DNA of 64,000 nt, from contig JAYEVK010000106.1 in NCBI GenBank assembly GCA_036346275.1, forward strand, positions 1 to 64,000. The letters run 5' to 3'. Source of the DNA: Otatea glauca. Its lineage: Eukaryota > Streptophyta > Magnoliopsida > Poales > Poaceae. Positions 11,300 through 22,000 of the stretch are shown here, piece after piece. The notes under the pieces were generated by a model. That model worked only from the letters and a program-made list of their open reading frames with translations. It made no database searches and was not told the DNA's origin. Each line of letters opens with the position of its first letter. Within the stretch, counting starts at the first letter, position 1. Both the position numbers and the translations under genes were made by a program.

Positions 11300-12417
11300 A
11301 CGAGTGGGCGGCGCGCTGGCCGTCTGTGCATGCACAACGAGGTAATTCAAAGCCCCGACGGTTTGAATGCCCTGTGCGAAATTCGAGGCGGCCGTCGGAT
11401 GCGTTGGGGGTACACTGGCGTAAATCGTTTGACCTAATCGGACGGGCCGACCACTCGGGCCCGATCACCATTCTCATCAAGCTCAACCCCAACCGAATCT
11501 GCCAAATCGCTCGGGGTTGGGGCTCTTGGCGAATACTTATAACAGGGTACCCTAACGCCCAAAGCGACGAGCCGGCGGCCTCAAGCACATCTCAAGTCCA
11601 ACAGCCGCTCCCGACCCGCTCTGGCCAAAGCACTGCGCAAGACCACAGGACATCCCTTCCCGACCGACCGAGGGAATGTCCCCGACCACTGCCGGGCTCA
11701 GGCCCGCCGCGAGGCGGGCCCCGGCCCCGACCAGCGAGCTCCCAGACCGACATTGCGGGTCGGGATCCTGACTTCGATCGTGCCAAGACAACCCGCCAAG
11801 GGCGCATGTCTAAGGCCTTACCGGACAACGACCACGTACCCACGAAGCGGGGTCAATCGAAGTGACTATACAAGGCGGTGGCTCCTCCCTAGAAGGTTTA
11901 ATGGTGATCGAAGTCATGCTCCGATCCCATCACCGGTCACATCTGATGACGAAGACACGCCTCTCCCGAGGCAACACCCACGTTAGCGCGGCGAACGTCA
12001 ACACTCGTAAGGTTCGCAGAGGCGAGTCGCCGTTTCGGGAAATACCTAACCATGCGACCGACTAAGCTACCGACCAGCATGGGCAAGGATGGCGATGATC
12101 GGTCGTGAGCGAAGGGCGAAGCTCTTAGTGTAGGTCGTCTCGCCCTCTCCCAATTCTCGATGTAACTCCCTTCCTTTCGTATAAAGGAGGCGGGAACCCC
12201 GTAGGAGGGAGAGAGCGCCATCAAACCCATCTCGCCAAGTCATTAGCACTCGCTTGTAAACTTTGTGCGATCATCATCTACTGAAGGGAATACAACGCCA
12301 CCACACGAACTGGAGTAGGGATCTTCAGCCCGAACCAGTATACATCTTGGACTTCTGAGTCTAACCATTCAGGGAGTGGAACGCGCGGCCTCTTAGACTT
12401 ACAAATTTACTTGCCGG
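11300..12417 (+). repeat. Probable 3' LTR of the gypsy element (approximate)
   Basis: The segment lacks coding sequence and ends with text typical of the R/U5 region of this LTR class: TATAAAGGAGGCGGGAACCC near 12180-12200, CTTGTAAACTTTGTGCG near 12253, GGGATCTTCAGCCCGAACC near 12318-12340 and TTACTTGCCGGTGCTCAAAG at its end. The element appears cut at 12417-12440 where a copia fragment joins. The 5' border of the LTR is a guess; the other LTR is outside the window so pairwise comparison is impossible. Confidence 0.5.
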
Positions 12418-12439
12418 TGCTCAAAGCGAAGCGATGGCG

Positions 12440-12757
12440 TATCTATGTACTCTTTCTCCAAGTATTTTTTCCACTGGGTTTTTCTGAAGTTTTAATGAGG
12501 CATATGCATCTCGCGGCAAAGGGCCCAAGGGGGAGTGTTGGGAAACCTTCGTGGCCCATGGAAAACCTACGTTGGCCCTTAGCCGAAACCCTAGGTGAGC
12601 GCTATAAAAGGAGGAGGGGGTTCCCCTATGTACAAGCAATCATTAGCAATAAAAGAATTCCGCTGTTGTTCTCTCTAAACACGTGTCTCTCTCTTTCTGT
12701 TCTCAATTCAGATCTGTTCGAAAACCCCGGACTATTCGATAGCGAAGTTCCTTAACA
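12440..12757 (+). mobile_element. 3' end of a Ty1/copia element with a 222-bp LTR
   Basis: Sequence ending CACTGGGTTTTTC, then TTTTAATGAGGCATATG and a polypurine tract AAGGGCCCAAGGGGGAG, immediately precedes TGTTGGGAAACC at 12536. The LTR ends CTTAACA at 12757, giving matching TGTTGGG...CTTAACA ends and a length of 222 bp. This is the canonical 3' terminus of many plant copia elements. The rest of the element is missing: only about 100 bases of internal sequence remain before gypsy LTR sequence. It ends 257 bases upstream of the CYP97A start codon. Confidence 0.8.
12603..12609 (+). promoter_or_regulatory. TATA box inside the copia LTR upstream of CYP97A
   Basis: TATAAAA within the 12536-12757 LTR, followed by AATAAAA at 12648-12654 (R-region polyadenylation signal). 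A transcript starting about 30 bases downstream would run into the CYP97A leader, with no ATG between about 12630 and the CDS start at 13014. Confidence 0.5.
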
Positions 12758-13013
12758 AACAGCAGTAGCGGAGAAAACCAGGAACCAGGAAAGAAGATAC
12801 CCATAGAACAGGGCGAGAGATTCCGTTATAGCAACCTTCCAAGACCGGTGTGTCTTGTTCGGACGTCTGGTTGGCCGAGGAGAAGGTCTCCTCCGCCTCA
12901 TCCTCTCTCCCTCAGGCCTCAGCTCCAAGGCAGCAGCGTCCATCGTTTTACTTCCGGCACTTTCCAAGTCACTGCACCACTGCTGTGCCACCAGTGCCAC
13001 AGCGACACCTGCC

Positions 13014-16000
13014 ATGGCCACCGCCGCCGGTAGCGGTAACCTCTCCTCCACCGCCGCCGCCCCTCCGTTGCGCTTCCTAGGCTCCGCCCAGGGCCAGCTC
13101 CGGTTCCCTCCTGCCGCATGCCGTCGCCGTCTGCTCCTCTGCTGCCCCGCCTCCGGTGGCGGCGGCGACGGCTCCGACCCGCTTCTTGAAGAGCAGAGGC
13201 GGCGCCGGGCCGAACTGGCCGCCCGCATTGAGTCCGGCGAGTTCACCGCCCAAGGCCCTGGGTTAGAGTCCCGGTTCCTTCTCCGTCATTTTCACGCGTT
13301 TCTTGTAGCTCCGGTGGTGATTCGATGGGAACCTTGGATTTTTTTTAGGTGGGTTGCTCCCCTCGCGGCGAGGCTGCCCAAGCTGGGTCCCCCGGGGGAG
13401 CTTGCCTCCGCGCTGCTCACGAGGCTGGCGGGCGGTGGTGCGGCACGCAGGGGGCCGGAGATACCTCAGGCGATGGGATCGCTGGGAGCTGTCGCTGGGC
13501 AGGCTTTCTTCATACCGCTTTATGACCTCCTCCTCACCTACGGTGGCATCTTTCGCCTCAACTTTGGGCCTAAGGTGACGCACAATTAAGCAAATTGCTC
13601 TCTAGGTTGCCATATTTGGAAACCTAGCATGTTGCTGACGGTCTAAAATTTGCTTTCTTCCAGTCTTTCCTGATTGTCTCTGATCCGGCTATAGCTAAGC
13701 ACATTCTGAGGGACAACTCCAAATCTTATTCCAAGGTTTGGCTGTCGACTTGGATGTAGACATTTTGCGACAGAAGAAATTTTTTGTGCTTCAGAAATGT
13801 GTTGGTGGGTGCAGGGTATTCTTGCGGAAATATTAGAGTTTGTGATGGGTACAGGTTTGATCCCAGCTGATGGGGAGGTTTGGCGTGTCCGGAGGCGTGC
13901 CATTGTACCAGCAATGCATCAGAAGGTGAGCTTCCTAGTTACTGTTGAGGTTTTGTGTATTGCTTTCTTTGTAGTGTAATTTTATTCACTTGATTTTTTG
14001 CTTTGCAGTATGTGACCGCAATGATAGGTCTCTTTGGAGAAGCTTCAGATCGGCTCTGCAAGAAGTTGGACGAGGCGGCATCGGATGGGGAGGATGTGGA
14101 GATGGAATCTTTGTTCTCTCGACTAACACTGGATGTCATTGGGAAGGCAGTGTTCAATTATGAGTTTGATTCATTATCTTACGATAATGGAATCGTTGAG
14201 GTTATTATTCAGATTTTTTATGTATTTCTTAAGTTCATTTGCTTATGGCTCATCTCTTAAATCATTACCTTTTGGTTTGTCGGTTGACGATCAGGCAGTG
14301 TATGCAACACTACGGGAAGCAGAAATGCGGAGCACTTCTCCTATACCTACTTGGGAAATACCCATATGGAAAGACATTTCCCCTCGGCAGAGGAAGGTCA
14401 ACAAAGCTCTTGCATTGATAAATAGTACTCTCGATGAACTAATTGCTACATGCAAGGTTAACCTTTTCTTATACTTTGACCTTACTATTGTACATTCTTG
14501 TATTTGGAAAAATCATGGTAGTAAGATTGGCTGTTGTTACTATTGCAGAGATTGGTAGAGGAAGAAGATCTGCAGTTTCATGAGGAATACATGAATGAGC
14601 AAGATCCTAGTATTCTTCACTTTCTATTGGCATCTGGAGATGATGTATGATGTAGCTTCACTTGTAAAGTTTTTTAGATGTTTGAACTTTCTCATCTTCA
14701 TGTTGCTTCAATTCATCTGCCTTAGGTCTCCAGCAAGCAACTCCGTGATGATCTGATGACAATGCTCATAGCTGGCCATGAAACCTCTGCGGCAGTCTTG
14801 ACATGGACATTTTATCTTCTATCTAAGGTGTCGCAATATGATCAATAACTCAAAATTCACAGCTGTATTAATAACATCTAATGATATTTTATTGGTTTGA
14901 ATTTCTTGATATGCATTATGCCACTCATATTTATTACTTGTTTTTCAATTTTTTATGTATTGCTAACCGCAGTATCCAAAAGTAATGGAAAAGCTCCAAG
15001 ATGAGGTAGATTCACTTTTACCTTATGCTTTTTCCAGAGGTGTCTGCAATCTTACTGATGACTTTTTCCAATCGATTATCCGCAGGTTGATACTGTTCTA
15101 GGTGACCGTTTACCAACAATTCAGGATGTGAAGAAACTGAAGTACACTACTCGAGTTATTAATGAAGTAAGTAACAAAGTGTGATACCTCGTTAAATAAT
15201 GAGTTTCATCATTGAATGAAAACATTACGGTTGTTGCAGTCATTGAGACTATATCCACAGCCGCCAGTTTTAATTCGACGTTCTCTTAAGGATGATATGC
15301 TGGGAGAATACCCAATCGGCAGGTAAAAAAATTCATGAAGAATCCCTTCCATCTACAAAGTCACTACAGAAAAAATCTAGCTTTAGTCTCACATCAAGTG
15401 TAAGGACTGTTTATTTGTTTGTTGTGAAAGTAGCTTGGCTACCGTAGATTTCTGCTCCTTTTGTCTTGTTTGGGCTTTTCTGCATCTGTTTTCCCACTGA
15501 GATACTCCTGGGATTAATATATTAGCTTAGAAAAAGAAAGTACAAGGATATGTGCAAGCATACAGCCTCTTCTCAATCTTATGCTGCTGTGACTTCTGAA
15601 GTCTATTTTATGCAATCTATTTTGGTTTTTGCTTTTCCAATGCCATTGCTGGTAGCTAAGTAAGTTTGTTTAATGGTTGCTGTAGGAATATGTTTGTGTG
15701 ATATTGTTTATTGATTTAACGTTTCCATATAATATTAAACTTTTCTACTATAATTCTGAAAATATTCTTTTTTCCCCCTTTCTTCAAGAGGAGAAGACAT
15801 TTTTATATCCGTCTGGAACCTTCATCGTTGCCCAAAGCATTGGGATGATGCAGATGTTTTCAATCCAGAAAGATGGCCTTTGGATGGACCAAATCCAAAT
15901 GAGATAAACCAAAATTTTAGGTTCCGTCTCTATTACTGTACTGAAATGCTTTTTGATACAGCATATTGTCACTCCAATTATCAAGTTTTTATTAGTTGTT

Positions 16001-19000
16001 TCTACTTTCTTTGGCAAGAATTGGGTGGCCTCTGATTGTGCTTATTATAGCTATATTCTTCTTGTTGTCTGAAGCAAAATTTGATTATTATTTTTAGATC
16101 AAACGACAAAAGTTATTTGATCATTGAATTCACAGTTGCTTCTTATTTTCAACTTTGATGCAAAGCAAACTTGTCACCTGTGATTCATATTAATTGAGAT
16201 ACGAAATTACTAGTTCTGACATACCAAAATAGATGTCGTCCTAGGATGGGTGCAGTGACTGCAGTCGAACTTCACATGATTATATTTTTTATAATCTTTA
16301 CTAACATATAATTAGAAAAAATAGGCCAGAGGTGTACTGGAGACTGTGTTGATGTCCATTATGATATCTATTTTGGAATGGAGGTAGTAGCACATAACGA
16401 CAACCTTAGGAATTGCAGAAGATAGTTGAAAAAATTACATAAAGGATAATTTAGGCGGATCTCTTTTTTTGGATGAAATAGTAAAGCAGAAATAAATGCG
16501 ATGAATCAAACTCAGGATCTAAATTTGTGGTTAATGGAATAAAAATTCCTACCTATGATAATCGTGATAAAATGCTACTCCTATGAGCAACATGCAATTG
16601 CACTTCCGATCGAACAAAGCATCTACAAGTTGTCATCTTAAGTTTTCCGAAAAGCAACAAATCGCCATCTCACTGAACCTAGTCCATCAAGCACCACAAA
16701 AAATTGAACAACCTCTGTTATTTTTTTTGTAGACTACTTTGTTGCTTTTGCGGGTGTTAAAAAAAAGATCCATGCCCACATATTTCCAATATCCATTAGA
16801 TATTGATTAAAAAAATATTAGAAACAATACCTTTGATAAACTGTAAGTTTGTGTCAGAATTTACACCTTAACTGTAATTCTTACTAAATACTTCAATAGC
16901 AGAACCCTCTTTTTGGACCAAGAAAGATCAAGGGTGTTTTAAAGATGAGAAGAACCTTGTCTGGTTGGAAGAGATTAATGAAGATTGAAGATTCTTCAAG
17001 TGTTATGAACTATATCATAATGCTGTAGAGACTTTCCCTACTGTTTCCCCCTAAAGAAATCATAATGCGGATGCAATATATTTCTAAAGGGGTATGGAGT
17101 ATCTTAAAACTGCAATGTACTTAACAATTTGAACCATCCATAGTTAATGAAGACTAACTGGAGTATGGATTCTTGATGCAAGGCATAAAACCTTTAACCT
17201 TCAGATTATGTTTGTTGAAAAGGAACCAAAGGGTCATCAATTAATAAATACAAGACATCTCCTAAGCATCCCACTGAAACTCGAAATTAGTAAAAAATTT
17301 TGAGGCAATCGAAATTAGTAAATTCGATAGGGAATACAATTATGTTCCTGTGTTTTCTTGGCTTGTGATTCTGTGTATCACTATTTTGTCAGTTTAGGTC
17401 AGTATCGTTATTGTTAGCGTAATGTACTCCCCCCCTCTGGTGGTTAGTTGGTTATGTTTGGCAATGATCTCCTAGATTAGATCTTTCCTATTCTTAGGGA
17501 TATCCTTGCCATGGTTAGTTGGTTATGTTTGGCAAGGATCTCCTAGATTAGATCTTTCCTATTCTTAGGGATATCCTTGCCATGGTTAGTTGGTTATGTT
17601 TGGCAAGGATCTCCTAGATTAGATCTTTCCTATTCTTAGGATATCCTTGCCTATATGTACTTGAGCCTTGGCTCCTCCCTTAATCAATCTACTATTTTCC
17701 CACCATACTCTTTCATGGTATCACGAGACCGGATCTTCCTCTCGCCTTCGCCCTGCGGCGCTCTGGCCGAAGGCTGCAAGATGGTCGGGACCCTCGCCGC
17801 CTCGTCGTCGACCTCGCTGAAGCGAGCTCGTCGCGCGACGCCGACGCCGCATGGCGTGACTCGCATGAGACTTCGCCGCGCATCTCCATTGAAGCCAGTG
17901 GCGAAAGGGAGGGCATTCTGCGCATCGTGACGCGACGCAGCCCCGCCGAGCTCGTCCGGCCAGATCGCCAAGGCGCCAAAGCTCGCCGACGACGCTGCTG
18001 CGGCCGATCCGCCGACTTGCCGGCGGACGACCACGAGGATGACACGGACATCTCCGCGCCATGATCCTCCACGAGGCCGCCGCCGTTCTCAACCTCCACG
18101 CCAGTGTCTCGCGTAACGCCCGCACTGGTCCCACTCGTCCTCGACACCTCCGGCAACTACCCACGTTGGCGCGAGCAATTCCTACTCGCCGTCACGAAGT
18201 ATTCGGCTGCGGGACCACGTCCGCAGCTCCGCCACTCGGCACTTCACGATTGGGCTCGGATGAGCGCCGTCGTCAAATCATGGTCAGACAAAGACGGCCA
18301 GTCACCGCCGACCTTGCCGACGCCGTGATCGACCACCGCGCCACCGCCACGGCTGGATCGCCATCGAGGATCACTTGGCAATCGGAGACCCGTGCTCTCC
18401 ACCTTGACGCCAAGTTTCGCGCGTTTGCCCAAGGTGACCTCTCCGTCACCGACTATTGCAAACACTTCAAGAAGATGGCCGACGACCTCATCGACCTCGG
18501 CGAACACGTGATCGACCGCACTCGGTCCTCAGCGTGATTCGCGGGCTCAACAATGAGACAGGGACATCGGGTCCACCTCCGCCGCGGATCGCTTCCTTCC
18601 TTCGCCGCCGTCGCAATGAACTCCTCTCGAGGAGATCAACATGGCGCAGACTCCTCTCGCTCCTCCGACGCCCTCGTCGCCCTGGCTCTACCTCGCCCGC
18701 GCCCCAAGACCGACCAAAGAACGGTCCTCCTCGTCCGCCCCTAAGAAGAAGAAGAAGAAGAAGGACCACCGCGACCTTCTCAGTGCGCTGCTTTGCTGGC
18801 AATGGCTTCCTCCTCCGGCTACTCTCACTACGCACGACGACACTGGCTGGCGGTGGTGGGGCGCAATGGTAGCCATCGTTCTTCAACCCGTGGAGCGGTC
18901 CATCCAATGTGGCCCGGCCCCCGGCGCCTCCTCCGCCCGGCTTCCCGTGGCGCGTCGGCCCCAATAAAGAAGACAATCCCAAGAAGAGCGCTGCTGCCCA

Positions 19001-22000
19001 AAGAATGCGACTCCGCAATGAGCCTTCTGCCGTGGCCGCCTGCACCAACAAAGCGAAGAATGCGCAGCCGACCCATGGTGGGGTCTCGGATTCGGGACGA
19101 ATTCTCTGCCTCCACGTCAAAGACCGTCACCCTCACTCCGCCGTGAACAACGACCGGTACCTTGATACAGTGCCTCTTCCACATGACCTCCCATGATGGT
19201 ACCCTCTCACTCCTCGACCCCTCGGTATCCCTCTCCCACCTCCATTGTTGTCGGTAATGGTTCGCTCTCGCTCACACCGCCACCGGCTCGACGCACCTTG
19301 GCTCTCTTGTTCTAAATAATGTTCTTGTTTCGCCTACTTATCAAGAATCTTATTTCGCTCGTCAATTCACTCACTCGATAACAATTGTTCGTGGAGTTTG
19401 ACCCGTATGGTTGTTCGTGAAGGATCTTCTCTCGCGAACGTGATCATCAGTGCAATAGCTCGGTCCGCTCTATCCATTGCGGTTGCCCGTGGCTCACTCC
19501 CTTGTTGCCAACTCCACGTCATCCTCCCCGTGCACCGTCGCCTCGGCCACCCTCGGTCGCGAGGCCTCTCCAAACTCACCGGCTATCCCCGGTCGTAATA
19601 AAAGTTTGGAATCCTTGTGCCATGCGTGTCACTAGGACGACATGTTCGTCTTCCTTTTCATCCTTCAAGATCTCGGCGCCAAACAACTTTGATCTTATTC
19701 ATTGTGACTTATGGACATCTCCCATTGTTAGTGTCTCTGGTTACAAATATTACTTAGTTGTTCTTGATGACCGCCACATCACTGTGGACGTTTCCTTTAC
19801 GGCTTAAATCGACACGTTTTCCACCTGTCTAACTTTTTCGCCTATGTGTCTACCCAATTGGCGCATGCGTCAAGGCCGTCGAGTGACAACGGTACGGAGT
19901 TCGACAACTCGGTAGCGCGACCTTCTTCCTCACACATGGCGTTGGGCGCATGTCGTGTCCCTACACGTCCTCGCGAGCAGTTGAGTGGCGGATTATTCGT
20001 ACCACTAACGATGTCATTCGCTCTCTTACATTTCAAAGAGCATGCCACCTTCAGATTAATGAGGCGTTGCACACCGCAACTCTCCTCCTCAACATCTTGC
20101 CGACCAAGACATCGGATTTTTCAACCCGCGACTTTGCTCTCTCTGGCGGTGCGGTTGTACGATAATCTGCGTGTTTTTGGTCGTAAATGTTACCCCAATC
20201 TTTCTCGCCATCGCTCCCACAAACTTGCCCGCGCTCGCCTCCGCATCTTCCTTGGTTATTCTCGCCACCACAAGGGATACCGATGTCTTGATCCTACCAC
20301 AAATAGAATCATCATCTCCCGCCATGTTCTCTTTGACGAGACCGCTTTTCCTTTGCCGAGCATACCTCCTCCCATCGCTACGGACTTCACCTTCCTCGAT
20401 GAATTCCTAACCCGGCGCCCTTCCCATGTGGTCGCTAACCGTGTCTCCCCGCAGTCCTCCCGCGCCACCATTGTTGCTATACGCCCCATGCCGACGCAGG
20501 CGTCGCCGCGCTCTGCGCGCCAAGATACCACTCAGATTTCCGCGACTCCTCGACGGGTGGTGCACCGTCCTCGCCAGCCGGCCTGGCCGTCCATCAGCCG
20601 TCCTCCGCGCGCACGCGCGCCACGATCCTCGGCACCGACGGCTTCTCCGCGCTCCCACGTCGCGGGTCTGCGCCACGCGCGCAGACCGCTTCTCCACCTA
20701 ACTTCCCGACGCAGCCACGCGCGGCTCGCTTTGCGTCTACTCCAGCGCCAAACCAGTGCGGTCCTCCGCGGCAAGATCGCCCTGCGGACCGCCCGGTGCT
20801 CGGTGCCATTGCTGTTCCCGACGGTGAACCAAAGACAAAGATGACGACTCGGGCCAAGGGCGGGTTTCGCGTACCATCCTTGTACCATGTCGCGCCATCG
20901 TCCCGGTGCCCAAGACCTTCCGTGGCGCGCCTTGCCGATCCTAATTGGCGGGTGCTATGGAGGAAGAACATGTCGCCTTCTCCGTAACCGGACTTGGGAG
21001 TTGGTTCCTCGCCCGCGACATACCAACATTGTCACGGGCAAGTGGATCTTCAAACACAAGTTCCACGCCGATGGTTCTCTGGAGCGCTACAAGGCACGTT
21101 GGGTCCTTCGCGGCTTCGCTGACGTCCGTCCGCATCGACTTTGCCGAGACATTCGATCCGGCCGTCAAGCTTCCACCACGGTTCGCACAAGGTTTCTCTC
21201 GCGCTCTCTCGCCAAATGGCGATTCACCACTCGATGTCAAGAACGCCTTCCTCCATGGCACCTTGACGAGACCGTGTTTGCTGACTCGGCCTCCGGATTC
21301 GAGGATCCCGCCAGCCCAACTTTGTCGTCGTCCGAACAAGTCGCTCTACGGTCTCAGCAGCTCCCGTGCTTGGTACGCCGCCGCCACGATCCGGTCTCTC
21401 TTGGTTTTGTGGAAGCCAAGTCGGACACTTCATTGTTTGTCTACCGCGCGGTAGCGCGACACGCCTACCGCTCTCTACGTTGATGACATCGCCTCACCGC
21501 CTCCTCGACACACCTCCCTGCGGCAGGTCATCTCGCCCTCCGTGCAGAGTTTGCCATGAAGGATTTGGGCAAACTCCATCACTTCCTCGGGATGCGAGTT
21601 GGCAGCAAGGTCGAAGCCAGTATGGTTCTCTCTCGGCCAAGACATGATTGACATCTTGGATCGTCTTTGGGACGGCCGAGTGCAAACCATGCACAACGCC
21701 TGTGGATACCAAACCCAAGGTCTCTCGCTGACGGAGCTCCGGTTCTCGACCCATCCGACCACGGAGTCTTGCGGCGCTTTGCGAGATCGACCTTCACACG
21801 CCCGACATCGCCTTACGCCGGCAAAGAGTTTGCCTTTACATGCACGACCCTCGAGAGCCCCACTGGCCGCCTCAGCGCATCCTTCGCTACATTCGGTATT
21901 CTACACTGGTCTTCATCTTCGACCGTCGACCGGGATGACTTGGTGGTTTATTACGATCTCGACCGGGCCGGGTTGTCCCGATTCGCGCAAGTCCACCTCG

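Larger units (their letters stand above)
1..12417 (+). mobile_element. Ty3/gypsy LTR retrotransposon, 3' part (Retand/RIRE-like, degenerate)
   Basis: The window opens inside a large gypsy element on the plus strand. In order it shows protease/reverse transcriptase, RNase H and integrase remnants (to about 4720), a tandem-repeat block, a long antisense ORF (5574-8560), more tandem repeats (9469-10600), a second antisense ORF and a probable 3' LTR ending near 12417. The 5' LTR and gag lie outside the window. This layout, with extra ORFs opposite to pol between pol and the 3' LTR, is known from grass Retand/Grande/RIRE-type elements. Frames are broken every 20-60 codons by 1-2 base indels, mostly in GC-rich sequence. 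A copia LTR is nested at 1271-2625. Exact LTR borders were not resolved. Confidence 0.85.

Noticed and set aside
12855..13013. Longer N-terminus for CYP97A from the open frame upstream of 13014
   Set aside because: The upstream frame is open but contains no ATG; 13014 is the first ATG and has good context (GCCATGG).
13263..13583. Minus-strand frame across CYP97A exons 1-2
   Set aside because: Antisense shadow of the P450 exons; the plus strand has consistent P450 sequence and splice sites.
18742..18763. AAG trinucleotide run as an independent microsatellite of interest
   Set aside because: It lies in the Lys-rich gag linker of the copia element and is expected there.
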